The notes below the pieces were generated by a model, which was not told where the DNA came from, searched no databases, and saw only the letters and a program-made list of their open reading frames with translations. The translations under genes and the position numbers were made by a program. This document shows, in pieces, positions 1-11,500 of a stretch of DNA of 64,000 bases (within the stretch, counting starts at the first letter, position 1; every line of letters starts with the position of its first letter). The stretch covers positions 28,358,322 to 28,422,321 of the forward strand of contig NC_064753.1 of NCBI RefSeq assembly GCF_011397635.1, in the 5' to 3' direction. This DNA is from Epinephelus fuscoguttatus (Eukaryota > Chordata > Actinopteri > Perciformes > Serranidae).

Positions 1-535
1 TCTCACCTGGGAAAGCGGTGTTCGTTCTGCAAGATTCTAAAGCCAAACTCTGTTCTTTTTTCCTAAACCTAACCACGTGTGTTAGTTGTTGCATTGTTGT
101 ACTGATGTAGTGCTTTTATTTTGAAAGGGACCGTGTGTAAACAGTAAATTTCCTGTGAAAGCAGAAGACAATGCATGTAACAGGCATAACTTGACATGAC
201 GGGTGTCGGTGGCTTCGTGGATAAAGCAGGCCTCCCATGTACAAGGCTGTTGCCACAGCGGCCCGGGTTCAATTCCAACCTGTGGCCCTTTGCTGCATGT
301 CATCCCCCTCTCTCTCTCTCCCCCCTTCACCTTGAGCTTTCCTATCAATTAAAGGCAAAAATGCCCTAAAAAATATCTGTAACAAAAAAAAAAAAACAAA
401 AAAAAAAAACAAACAAAACTTGACGTCCCAGAACATCAACAACCAACGCACCCAGGGTACCTTGCATGTCGTATCTGGACATGGAAGGTCCATGACCAAG
501 CGTCGCTATGTGACGAGGTCAGAGTGAGAATGTGT
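1..535 (+). repeat. Inverted-repeat DNA element, family A, copy 1 (5' truncated by window edge)
   Basis: The sequence matches two other copies in this window (16,435-17,025 and, inverted, 19,252-19,862). Shared blocks are 'agattctaaagccaaac', 'cctaaacc..aaccac..gtgttagttgttg', 'caacaaccaacgcacc' and 'ggaaggtccatgac'. The right end reads 'gtcagagtgagaatgtgttg', which is the terminal inverted repeat. This copy is split by a SINE at 196-416. No protein of the element is visible, so it looks non-autonomous. The superfamily is not determined. Confidence 0.7.
196..416 (+). repeat. tRNA-derived SINE nested in family A element
   Basis: The head 'ggtgtcggtggcttcgtgg' (A-box-like) is followed by the B-box-like 'gggttcaattcc', a CT-rich tract, 'cctatcaattaaaggcaaaaa' and an A-rich tail. 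This is the layout of a well-known percomorph tRNA-derived SINE. It is flanked by 'aacttgac' at 188-195 and 417-424, a perfect 8-bp target-site duplication. The uninterrupted family A copy near 16,900 shows the empty site. Confidence 0.8.
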
Positions 536-690
536 TGTTTTTACAGTAGCCCAGAACAGACAAACCAAACACTTGCTTTCAATAGACACATTAATTTTTT
601 CAATTCACCTTGGCACACATGAGAAGATTCAGTTCTGCAACCTCACCACTAGATGCCACTAAATCTTAAACACTGGACCTTTAAGTTAAA
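536..690 (+). repeat. Dispersed repeat family B, 3' part
   Basis: It contains 'tagcccagaacagacaaacc', then 'ccactagatgccactaaatc', and ends in 'cactggacctttaa'. These blocks recur at 5,560-5,765, inverted at 17,130-17,345, and in the longest copy at 26,227-26,726. The left half is missing and the copy abuts the end of the family A element. Confidence 0.6.
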
Positions 691-2773
691 CTTAAACACT
701 GGAAAAGTTCCTACTCACTAAAATTAGACGTTTAACCTTTCATGTCACTTCAGTAAATGTATTAAGTAACTTTTAATAGTCTCTGGATGTGAAGCAATCA
801 AAGACCAAGCATGTGGTTTGTAGATTACTAATATTGCATTCATGGCATGTAAACGTGTCAAATAGCAATTGAGCTAAATGTAATGACCACATATACAGGC
901 ATATCTAATAGCTTTAAATATCAGCACTTTGACCTGCTCCATTTTCCAGTGTTGCAGCACTGCCTGGGGCATCACTGAGTGCTACAAGGCAATTAAATCC
1001 TGTGCTGTGTATGCCTATCATCCACCACCCCCACCTCCCTACAACTAATGTGCAGTATGAAAATGTGGCCTCCATGTAAAATATTGCCTCTGCATAATCC
1101 AAGCAGCAATTATGATGTTTCCTACAATATATATTTGATAAAAAATAATTAGATGTATATAAATCTAGTTTATACAGACAACACTGCAAAATGATCCTGC
1201 AGTCAGTGACTTGCTCATTAGCCACGATCACTGGTGAGAGCGAGGGTGTGAGTTTCAAGCACAAAACCTAAAGGTGCAGTAACATAATGACTCTTAGATG
1301 AACAGCAGGAACAATGATATATTAAGTGTGCTTTATGATGTTGGCTGTAACTGAGTTAAACAGAGTGCCAGTAGAAGACTGATGTGATGCAGTGTGTCTA
1401 ATCTGTTATAAAGACTGCAAACTGTTGCAGCTTTGTGTCTTGAATGGGCTGATTGGAAATTGTCTCTAGTGAGGCAGAAGCTACGCAGTGAGACAAAGAT
1501 AAGTTCCTCCTTTCAGCATGGAGTCACTTACTGTCAAGCGAAAATAAAGGTAAGATGGATGAGGATATTCTTTTCATAGCCTCTCATATCACCTTGTTCT
1601 TCTTAGTGGCCACTTTGTTAATACAGTCCATAATTAGCATGCCACACTAAAATGCCCAACTATAACAGCCAGTGCTAAAAGAAGTATTCAGATGTTTCAC
1701 TCAAGTAAAAGTACCACTATAACAGTGCTAAAATATTCCATTAAAGTCCTGCATTTAAAGCAGAGTTCTGATACCCAAATTTGTATTCATATTATGAATT
1801 TTTCACTAATCTTTGATTTGTTTTTGAAATATGAACTTGATTTCTTCGGGGCCCAAAACTGCTCTTAAAATGAATCCATATTAGAAGTTTAGAGGAAAAA
1901 TGTCTCTTTGGAGAAGCTGCTAACAGGCTCATAGACATCTGAAACATGACAAGGAGCCTTAATCAGACTAACCAGACACAGTGGTTATGAAAAGAGGTCA
2001 CAAGCTAGAAGAGTTTGCATTTTATCAGCATATGTTGCTTTTTCTTAAATTAAATTTCACAGTTTACACAAAGTTGCAAAAAGGAGACCACACTGAATAT
2101 CTCCTACCCTGTGCTGTCCCGTGGTGATGTTAAACCAGTTCTGCTTTATAGAGGAATGTGTAACATGCCATAGTGTACACAATGAAAGACCATATTAGTT
2201 GTGTGATTTTGTGATAAAAGCACCAAATTCTGTACTTTTATAGCTTAATTTAGAAGACATCTGAATATTGGGGCATCGCAGATTGGCATTCTGATGACAA
2301 TGGTGGCAAAATCCAACATGGCTGCCACCCAGAAACATTTTGGCTCTAACTTTTGGGCCAGATGAGCTACAAATGCAAGATTGGTGTCTGTTTTATGATT
2401 TTTGACCTTTGGAAATGCTTAGTTTTATGACTGGATGCGTCATAATGAGAGGTTAAGCAGAAGCATCACATCCAGGCCCAAAATGTCACAAATATCCAGG
2501 TGTGTGTGAAGGGTCGGGAAATGATAGTGTCATTACTGATTCCTGTACCTTTGTAGAAGTCAAAGAATGTCAAAATTATTTTAAGAACCCCCGTAGTGTA
2601 TATCTGATTATTTCTGTCATGATCCAGGGCTTTTACGTTTGTAGTCTTATCTCTAGGACTTTGTTTGTTGTGTTTCTTCCTTGTTTCATATTCAGTCATG
2701 TTTAAGCTGCTTACTGTTTTATTTTGTAGATTCACTCCTTATGTGTAATGTCGGCTTTTATTTCCTGTCTTTG
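691..2773. other. Intergenic, nothing recognised
   Basis: AT-rich unique-looking sequence. I see no open reading frame with gene-like codon use, no RNA gene and no clear repeat boundaries. Confidence 0.5.
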
Positions 2774-3205
2774 AGGCCGTTTACACATTGCCGGCTATTT
2801 TCATAAACGGACATTTCAACGTCTCAGTTTTCAAAAAATTCTTCGTTTACACTTACCCATGTATATATACACAAGAGCATGCCAAACCTGTAGGTAGCAG
2901 TGTAACGAGAAGCTCAAGCCTTCCATGTATCCATTGTCACCATAGCAACATAGGTCACACTTCTGACACAGGCGCAAGTTCCGGCGCATACTGTGACGTC
3001 GGCTGCCTAGAACTCCGTTTATCTCCGTTTAACTCAGTTTACATGCAAACGCGCAACCGGAGTTTTCCAAAATCTCCACTCTGGCCGGAGTTTTTAGAAA
3101 GACTCGTTTTCAGAGGAGAAATCTACGTTTGCGTGTCAACGACACGGCACAAACGAAGGAAGATGTCTCTGTTTATCAAAATCACCGTGTACATGCAAAC
3201 GGCCT
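2774..3205. mobile_element. 432 bp TIR (MITE-like) DNA transposon with 5-bp flanking repeat
   Basis: The left end 'aggccgtttacacattgcc' and the right end, reverse complemented ('aggccgtttgcatgtacac'), form an imperfect terminal inverted repeat of about 45-50 bp. It continues into 'ataaac' motifs on both sides. The perfect direct repeat CTTTG flanks the element at 2769-2773 and 3206-3210. The interior is CG-rich and has no transposase. It is a non-autonomous DNA transposon; the superfamily was not assigned. Confidence 0.75.
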
Positions 3206-4233
3206 CTTTGTGTGTTTTCCCACCTTGGTCTTTGTCAGCCCCGCCCTGATTAATTTCACTAACCTGTTGTTACTCCCCCAGTTTGTGCCTATTCTTCATT
3301 TACCCAGCCACACACCTGCCCTGCATTAGCCTCATTAGTCCTTCCCTGAGCTTGTTTTTCCCAACCTATCAGCTCCCTGCCTCTTCCTCTGCCTCATCAC
3401 TTTATTCCCATCACCTGAGCTTCTCCACGCTTTTTCTTCACCTGCACTTCATCACTTCGTCAGACTAGTTTCTATTTAGGTCCTGGTTTTCAGTTCAGTC
3501 TTGGTGGGATCCTTGATTTGGTGGTGAAATGTTCAGTTGCTGTTTCCTGGAATGAAGAGTGAACTCCTGTGGTTTGCTGTCTCCTGTGTTTGGGTCCACC
3601 TTCTCCACACCATATAACAATTTCAAGCTTCAGGTTAGACAGCATAGCCATTATCCAGCGGGTTGCTCCTTCCACTTCAAAAGTTTTTTTTAAGTAAAAT
3701 CTTGATTTGAAAAGTAGCCAGCGACTATAGCTGTCAGATAAATAGCCTACGTTCAATCAGAAAGACTATCTTTATGCTGCTTTCATTCACAATTCTCTCA
3801 ATCTCACTCCCCCCACTTCCTCCAATCAGCTGATCATGTTACTGCTGTCAAACTTTAGATGTTTTCCTCTCTGCTGCTGTCAGCTGTCATTTCAGACAAA
3901 CTTGTCACACTCTTCTTCACCCCCATTCACCTTCAGTCATCATATCCAGAGCCCAGGTTGAGCTCCTCATCACATCCAGATCCTCAGCACCCTCTTCATC
4001 TCATCATCACCACCAGCAGCATCTAGACTCCATAGGAGGGTTCTCTGTTCTACTATGGCTTCACCACCTTTCTTAGACTATACATTACAATGGGGTCTAA
4101 TTGCCAAAGACTGTTGACATTTCTCATACTTTTGTGCACATTTAAATGAATATTCGTTCACTCAATATGAGTCTCTCCTGATTGAAATTTAGTGGGTTAA
4201 AATTTATGTTTCCCTCTGAAATGTAGGGGCGTA
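3206..4233. other. Intergenic, nothing recognised
   Basis: Pyrimidine-rich stretches occur around 3,290-3,470. No coding potential, RNA gene or repeat boundary was identified. Confidence 0.45.
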
Positions 4234-4255
4234 TCTTTACTATATAACGACGAAA

Positions 4256-4311
<56 letters not shown>

Positions 4312-4975
4312 ACGTTTTTCTCCTCACTGACTTGGTCAATCCATGTGAAATTTGGCACAGTGGTAGAGGGTCATGGGAGGATGTGAATGAAGCAATATTA
4401 CATCAATTGGCCAAAGGGGGTCGCTATAGCAACCAATTGAAATTGCATACTTTCAATGGGCATATCTCATGCCGCGTATGTCGTAGAGACATGAAACTTT
4501 GCACAGAGATGCCTCTCCTCATGAGGAACAAATCTGCCTAAGAACCCATAACTTCCGGTTATATAGATTTTCCGCCATTTTGAATTTTTTGAAAAACACT
4601 TAAAATCAATCTCTTCCTAGGAAGTTTGACCGACCTGCATGAAACTCGGTGAACATAATCTAGGGACCAATATCTAAAGTTCCCTCTTGGCAAAAGTTGG
4701 AAAACTTACTAAAACTGAGCTTCTATAAGGCAATGAATATTGCGGAGGGCGTGGCTCATCACATAAAGGTGTATAACATCTCAGGGGTTTCACGGATCAC
4801 CACGCAACTTTGTAGGCATATGACAAACAAAGGGGGTCCTTTCCTATGGAGTCTGCCACGTTGTTCTACAGCAGCCCAGACAACCAGTTCTCATTCTCAA
4901 CTCTTCAAATACTGCCACTGTGCGTTACATACCAACGCACAGTGGCACCTTTGGCAGTGTTATGAAATGCACCTG
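4234..4975 (+). mobile_element. Helitron-like non-autonomous element (candidate)
   Basis: The segment opens with TCTTTACTATATAAC immediately after an A, as expected for a Helitron inserted between A and T. It runs into a long GT tract and then 'ggtcaatccatgtgaaattt', which resembles the 5' region of fish Helitron copies as I recall them. A perfect 14-bp stem with a 7-nt loop lies at 4913-4947. The canonical CTRR 3' terminus was not found, so the right boundary is only approximate and the assignment is tentative. Confidence 0.4.
4260..4308. repeat. (GT)n microsatellite
   Basis: About 24 uninterrupted GT units. Confidence 0.97.
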
Positions 4976-5064
4976 CCAGCAGCAGTTTGTAACACCATCA
5001 GCAACTACTATAGTATAAAGAGCCAGAAGGTCCCTATATTGTGGGAGGGGAGTTGGACAGTAAA

Positions 5065-5325
5065 ATGGTGAATAGATTGTACTTGTATAGCACTTTACTG
5101 GTCTCCTGACTACTCAAAGCGCTTTTACACTTCATGTCACATTCACTCATTCACACACTGGTGGCTGAGGCTACCTAGCTGCTACCATTCACATGCACTT
5201 ACAGACTGAAAGAACAGCCATCGAGAGCAATCTGGGGTTCAGTATCTTGCCCAAGGATACTCTGACATGCGGAGCCAGGGATCAAATCACCGATCTTCCA
5301 ATTAGTGGACGACCCACCAATGTGT
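5065..5325 (-). repeat. tRNA-like SINE, minus orientation
   Basis: On the minus strand, 'gggtcgtccactaatt' is followed by the B-box-like 'ggtgatttgatccc', a degenerate form of GGTTCGATCCC. The plus strand reads 'ttgtatagcactttac', 'attcacacactggtgg' and 'cagtatcttgcccaagga', blocks typical of a very abundant fish repeat. The boundaries are approximate. Confidence 0.65.
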
Positions 5326-5559
5326 GGTTCAAACAAACACTAGACTTTTACCCAGGAGCCCACTGTTTGTTTCGCCTGTGAAACCAAAAGTCAATGGAGT
5401 TATTCGAATAACAACATAGTGTGCTAGTATGTGTAACATGCTATGGTAGAGACATGTGACATGTGACATTATATTAGTTACCGTACTTATTTTAAGCTAA
5501 GCCATGATGTTTTATATAAACATATATTTTATATCTAACCATGTGCTTTTACCGTTACT

Positions 5560-5765
5560 GTTAGGTCTGCTGACGAAGCAGTGGTATTTGATGAGATGGG
5601 ATGAGAATACGTTGACCCAGAAAGGACAAACTAAACACTGGCTCTGGATAGGGCTATTTGTGTTTTCACGTTGGCCACAGTAGTTCTTCTACGCACTAGG
5701 CACACAGGAGAAGTTTCAGTTCCAGATGACACTAAATCCTACATATCGGACCTGTAAGTACAGTA
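5560..5765 (+). repeat. Dispersed repeat family B, copy 2
   Basis: It shares 'cccagaaaggacaaactaaacactgg', 'ggagaagtttcagtt' and 'actaaatcctacat..ggacct' with the other family B copies. Confidence 0.55.
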
Positions 5766-7003
5766 CCTCAGTAAATGTATTTAGTTAATTTCCACCACAT
5801 AGAAGCATGGCAACATCCTAACTCAGGAATAAATAAAACTGGGACACACTGGAATAATGAAGTATATCATCTCCATGTTCCTGTCTAATGCTGCTTTTGG
5901 TGAAAAATGATTGGCTCATTTTTCCACTCTGTTCACCCAGTATCATGCAGATAAACATCTGTTTTTGACAGTTATATTGGATTCTTAATTCAGACTGGAG
6001 AGGATCATTAAAGATTTAATGGAGCACAACAGACTCAGGGAGACTGGTGGGCTCCTAATCGAAGGAGGCTGATTCAGTCACAACAGCAAAATGAGTGGGA
6101 GGTGCTGAACCAGTTTCACATTAGGTCGCAGCTTCTGACCAAACTCCACACAAATCGCACATTAGTTGGCCCATTGGGGGGGGAGTAAAACGTATCTCAT
6201 TGGAAAATAAAAAAGGTCTCGGATCATTGTTGCCTGCAATCTTCTCAGAATACACAGTTGGTCTGTTAGTTATGTCGTAAAGATTGTTTACTCACTATAC
6301 AGGATCCTAAAGCCTCTTGCTCATATGAACTCTCTCCTTAGGGACAAAACAAATGTTGCTGTTGAGTGCTTTTAGGTAGGCTATATAGAAATTTAACAGT
6401 TTCCTTCATAATTCTGTTACTGTTACAGTGTTGCATACATTTCTTCTAGATAAGTTTGGCATCACTGTTTCTCTGAATATTCATATTTGTGCAAGTAATT
6501 AGAATTTCTTTGGGGACAGACTGGAGTAAACATGGAGTTTATCTGAGAGGTTATGGAGACTTAAGCACTTAGCACAAGTCACCAGCTTAATTGCTCTGAT
6601 TACATTGTGCATTCTTTACATTTCCAAGACACCTTTAAATTCCTAAAACTAAGATGTCTCCTTGTAAAGCTCAGGTAGGTAGTTTAATTTTGGCATCACT
6701 GGGCAACATCCCATGATAAACTTTGAGTGTACTGTAGTTCAAGTTAACAGAGAGAACACCAGACTTCTGCACCTCCTCTTGGCTCTGTTTTCACGCTTTT
6801 GATGGAAGACTGGCCAATCACAGGCCACTTCAGAGAGAGAAGCCATGCCTATTTGCTGTTCTATAAATGCAGATGCATATGCACATCCCTTCTTTCCGTG
6901 AAAGTCTGATTCAATGATGATGAGCCTTGCAGTGAAAGTTACTATTCCAGAAATCCAAAAAAGAAAGACAGACTTATAAAAAAAAAAAAAAAAAGAGTCT
7001 AAG
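5766..7003. other. Intergenic, nothing recognised
   Basis: No gene, RNA or repeat boundary could be supported. A poly-A run lies at about 6,978-6,994. Confidence 0.45.
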
Positions 7004-7257
7004 GGTGCTTTCAGACCTAGAGTTCGCTTGCTTTGGTCTGAATCAGGGACTAATTTTGTTACAAAGTTGAGTTACTAGAGTTGGTTTGTGTTCTCATGGA
7101 AGCATTTACAAGCGGACCAGAAAGCTGCTCTTGACTGGTCAGAATTTCCATGCGGGAAAAATCCAGGAAGTAAACAAAACGTTAAAGACGTTATGGCACT
7201 TTCTAATGTCACAATGGAGGGACAACTACGAGGGTTGATTTTAGCCTCAGGGATGCA
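7004..7257 (+). repeat. DNA transposon family C, 5' fragment
   Basis: It starts 'aagggtgctttcagacc' and stays recognisably similar, with small gaps, to the left ~250 bp of the full element in the ctr9 intron (46,635-47,362). Shared blocks include 'aaaaatccaggaagtaaac' and 'caatggagggacaactacg'. The matching right end is absent. A short ORF from the shared ATG at about 7,214 continues into non-homologous sequence, and I do not call it a gene. Confidence 0.6.
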
Positions 7258-9289
7258 GTGGCTGCAGGAACACGAATCCAACCAGTGCAACCCCCAGCTC
7301 TGGGAGACCCGACTGCCTCTATTCCCCACCGAATCAGCAAACTTTCTGTTGCTGCTGTTACACAGATCAGACCTGACACTGCTGCTGGCCTCAAGCCCAC
7401 TGTGACACCTGGTGTTGGGAGGTTTGCGCTGGCTGAATTCAAGCTGCTACAGACACTGAGCGCAGCTTAGTCTCCAGAGCTAGTGCCCACTTTCCTTAGC
7501 AGGTAGCGAAGCTAGCTAATTTGTGTCTTATTTGTGGTCTGATAAACAGACAGAGAAATGAGGTAAGGAGGGGGTGAGTGAATGCACCACAATGAAATGA
7601 GATTATATAAATCAATATATGGAGAAAACTGGGTCACTGTATGAAGCGCGTGCATATGCCTGTGGTCGTCAGATGGGAGGGGCTTAGGATAGAAAGGCAA
7701 CAGGAGAGGCAGAGGGTGTATTTTCATTCTATTTTTGCTTCCCAGATTTTTATATATTCAAATTTCTGAAGGCCATATGGTTACATAAGGAAAGAAGTCC
7801 ACAGATAAAATGTGAAAATATGAGAAAATACTATTAAAATTAAAAACATATGAGTGAGTGGCCTTGACATTTTTAAAGAAATTTCCAAGGACAGCTGGTG
7901 TATTCAGATGGAGCTACAGTGTCAGCATGTGCACAGGAAGATTTCAAGGTGACATGGTTTCTTTTACCCTGAATGAAAATATATGCATTTAGTGCAACAT
8001 GCAGATATCAAACGTCACTCAACCATCTGCTTGTCAGACATATTGCATAAACTGCCATTACCTAAATATCCAACACCTGGAGTTCTGTTGTTGGAAACTG
8101 CTGCCTCCCCCCTGCTTGAAGCACCAGATCAAGAGAAGAAAATCACAGAGCAGCAAGAGGGTGTTAAGTAGAAATAAAACTGACAGGATTGCAAGCATCG
8201 TGCCATACTGTTATGTTCAGGAAGAAAAAAGTTATGTTTAGTGAGAAAAAAGGAAGACATTTATTCACACAACTGCTCACCAAGAGAGAAGTGGGTGTCG
8301 TGTCCAAATGAGAGGCACTTTTCACACAACTGCAGCAAAATGTTTGTGCACTATTGTTTCAGTTACATTAGTTTCACTGTGCAGTAAAAAGGGTTTGATT
8401 ATCCATGAGCCAAAACGTCCCAGTAGATTTACCCCCTCCTGGTGAACACGCTTCAGCACCACCAGAGGGAGGCGGGTTTAGTGTGATATGAGTTTATTTT
8501 TAATATCACAAAGAGCAAGATCTTCCTAAGAGATGCACTTTTATGTTGAGCTGTTTCTCAGCTCGAGATTTGTTGTCTGCGTGTCAGCGATCCTTTCTTT
8601 GTTCCATTTATTGTACTTTATTTATAAACAAGCCAGTGTTGAAAATGAAGGTGGTTGGCTGAATGTGCAGGAGGTGTTAAATAAATATGAGTAATAATAA
8701 AGTTACTGAATAGATTCCCATTTGTCCTATCCAACCCAAATCTTTCTTCGTCCCCAGCATGACAGCCCCTGTGTCTCAAGTTTGTCAAAAGATAAGCCTT
8801 CAGTTTTTTTTATGATTGTATTTTTATTATTGTCAATAAACAACAATGTCTTAGTCCCTGTCACCATAATTTCTGACTTTCCAACACATGACTTTCACTT
8901 GATATCTTATGAATTAGTCCCCCTACCGGTTAGGTTAGGTCTAGGAAAAGAATCATGAAATGTGACTTCATGCATAAAACTTAAAATAACTCAACACTGA
9001 CTTTTTGTCTCACAAAAGACAAAAACCCTGGTCTCCTGGGTCAGAATCCTGTGTTTGTTTGACCAGTCCTTCCTTCCTTAGTGGACTTTGTTGCTCTTTA
9101 CACTCTGTAACCTGACCTCCCCCTCCACTCCCGAAAGTCATATGACAGAGGACAGACCGCAGCGCACAGGATACGTGACCGCAGCCACCTGGCTCACAAT
9201 TACATGGGTAATGTATGAATTACACCTCATTACTTTTTGAAGTTATAAGTACAAACAGTGAATGAGAACGGCCTGGTCTGTGGCACTCA
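7258..9289. other. Intergenic, nothing recognised
   Basis: No coding region or RNA gene could be supported. Confidence 0.4.
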
Positions 9290-9790
9290 GCTTCAAGCTA
9301 AGTGGCTAACCCTGGGGCTGAAAAATGAAGCCAACATGGAAGTGCCAAAAACTGCAGTTCTTTGAAAGGCCACTTGAGGCTGGTGCCAGAAGCAAGTCAA
9401 TCCCCATAGACCCCCATGTTCAATGCCCAACTTTACAGCTGAAAAAAACATGTTTACAGCCTGTTACAAAAACAGTTTTGGTCTCTATAGCTAATGCCCT
9501 CCTCCCTTTTTTATATAACTCACATATTTACTTTTTATTAAAGCTTAAATTTGCACATAATTAAGGGCCGGCTGCTTTGAGTGACAGGCCGTCTGCCCAT
9601 CGTGTCTCAGCTTCTTGGTCAGATCCACCTCTTGCACCTCCACAGCTCCAGACTCTCACCCAAATATGGTCACTTCTGGCTCCAAAATACAAAATGGCAA
9701 AGCCAAAATGCTGAACTCAAGGCTTCACAAACCAATGGATGACGTCATGGTAGCTACTATGCTTCAAGCCCATTTGTTCCTACCGAAGAG
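9290..9790 (+). repeat. Dispersed percomorph-type repeat
   Basis: Blocks such as 'aagtcaatccccatagac', 'aaaacatgtttacagcctg', 'agtgacaggccgtctgcc' and 'cttctggctccaaaata' belong to a repeat I recognise as abundant in percomorph fish. The class is uncertain. The ORFs that run through it into 10,180 are not gene-like. Confidence 0.5.
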
Positions 9791-11225
9791 AAAATCTTTA
9801 AAAAGGCCAAATAATTTCCTCAAACAGTTGGGCACTGTGTTTTTTAGTGAACGACTCTCAAACAGGACTAAAAGTGTGTTTGTTGGTGACTATATTCTCC
9901 CATATATTCTGTGTACTAGTGAGTACTTACGGCAGCAGAATGGTGTATGTGACATTGGATCAAAATACAGTGCACATGTTCATTGTAATGACAGAATATG
10001 TCACCCATTGCAACAGTGTGGCTCATTTAGGTTTTTTTGTACAACAATGGAGCACAGAGGAGCAAGTTATATCAGGCTCTGGCTGGAGACAAAACTATCA
10101 ATTGATTGCTGGTTTTGGTCTTTTCCTGGGATTTGCTGAGAATATGAAAAGCAAAGCATGTTTAAAGATCAAATGGAATTAAAGTTAATTTTGTCTCCAA
10201 AGGATTTTAAGTATCAGTGTGCTGGAAAAGCCAGAAGACCATTTTGTCCATTTTTTCTCTCTGAACAACAGCATGATGGTCCATTAGGCCTATAGTGTTC
10301 TAGCTATGATATTTTGCGTGTATTGAGTACTGCAGGGCAATGGTCTGCACTGTTCAGACAACCATGCAACATTTATAGCTCAGGATTTGCTGTTGTTTTT
10401 AAATGCTGTGAAAAATGACTTCTTTCTAACATTTCCCTCGTACCCAAACACACACATCCTTCACAGCAGAAGTGTTTCATAAAAAAAAAAAATACAGACA
10501 GCAGTCTCTCTTTTTCTTCCTGCTACACTGCGTAGATGTCTGCAGGCGTAGAACATCCACAAAGTCAGACCACAAGTGGTATGACAAGTCAGTGCCATAC
10601 CACACCAACAGCACAACACAGTGCCTAGGAACAACTTCACATCCTGTCACACAGTGTGCTGTGCTAACTGAACTCAAAAGGGTGAGTAAGGCAGAGTCTG
10701 GAGCGTTTACTTGATAGCTATCAAAAGTGACACAAAATCTTGCCTCTATGACAGTGCCATTGTGAGGCAAGCACACAGTATTACCGCTGATCTAAAGGAT
10801 GCTGTATGTTCCTCATCAAGGGTTCATTTGTAACTTCACATGACGTGTTATTATAACCGCAAGAGTTTTATTAGCAGCTCTTAGTTTACATCTCACTAAA
10901 CAAGATGTTCTTAATTGCTATGCATGCTGTAATCATACATGAATATAAATATATCAACGGCAATGTTAACGACTAGAGTTACTTGAGAATAAGATCACAT
11001 CATATCTAGAATGAAAAATAGATTTCATTTGTGGGACTAACGATATATTTCTGCACAAGTATCCAAATGCAGTACACTCTCTCTGCAGTGCAATGACAAA
11101 TGGGGGTTGGAGTTACTACAGTAGATGTGATTATTTTTAGCTGTCATATATTCTTATTGATCCAGTTTACCTCAAAGTACTTAGCTCTAGTATTTGGCAG
11201 AGAGTTTAGTCCATTGTTTAATGAA
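9791..11225. other. Intergenic, probably partly repetitive
   Basis: The 9,835-10,110 stretch looks like another old repeat ('tttttttgtacaacaatgg'). The remainder shows nothing I can name. Confidence 0.35.
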
Positions 11226-11500
11226 CTGACCATGGGAGGATTGTGAGACAATGGGCCCCTGGGCACACACAGATGCAAAAGGCCCCACCACCTCTCCTAT
11301 ACAGAAACAAGACACTCAAGCTTTGTGATGGTTTTGCATCTCTTTGTAGTCATTAAGCATCGTTGGACCTTGGGCGTTGTCCTTGGATCCTCATCCACTG
11401 TGAAGGTCCAAGGACAGAGGGATGTTGTATGCTGTAAAACCCTCTGAGGCATATTGTGATTTGTGATATTGGGCTTTATAAATAAAACTGAAAAGGAATT
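11226..11500 (+). repeat. Dispersed repeat family D, copy 1
   Basis: 'catgggaggatt.tga.acaatgg' and 'aaaggccccaccacctctcc' are shared with 25,500-25,740. Both copies then run into degenerate repeats of a 'tttgtgtctctttgtagtcat' theme. Confidence 0.6.

Noticed and set aside
2788-3249. 153-codon ORF
   Set aside because: It falls almost wholly inside the MITE at 2,774-3,205 and contains terminal-repeat sequence.
7088-7470. ORFs starting in the family C fragment
   Set aside because: The first codons come from a transposon fragment and the rest does not match the second copy, so the ORF is chance read-through.
9615-10182. 174- and 111-codon ORFs
   Set aside because: They lie in and beyond a dispersed fish repeat, show no gene-like composition and have no splice context.
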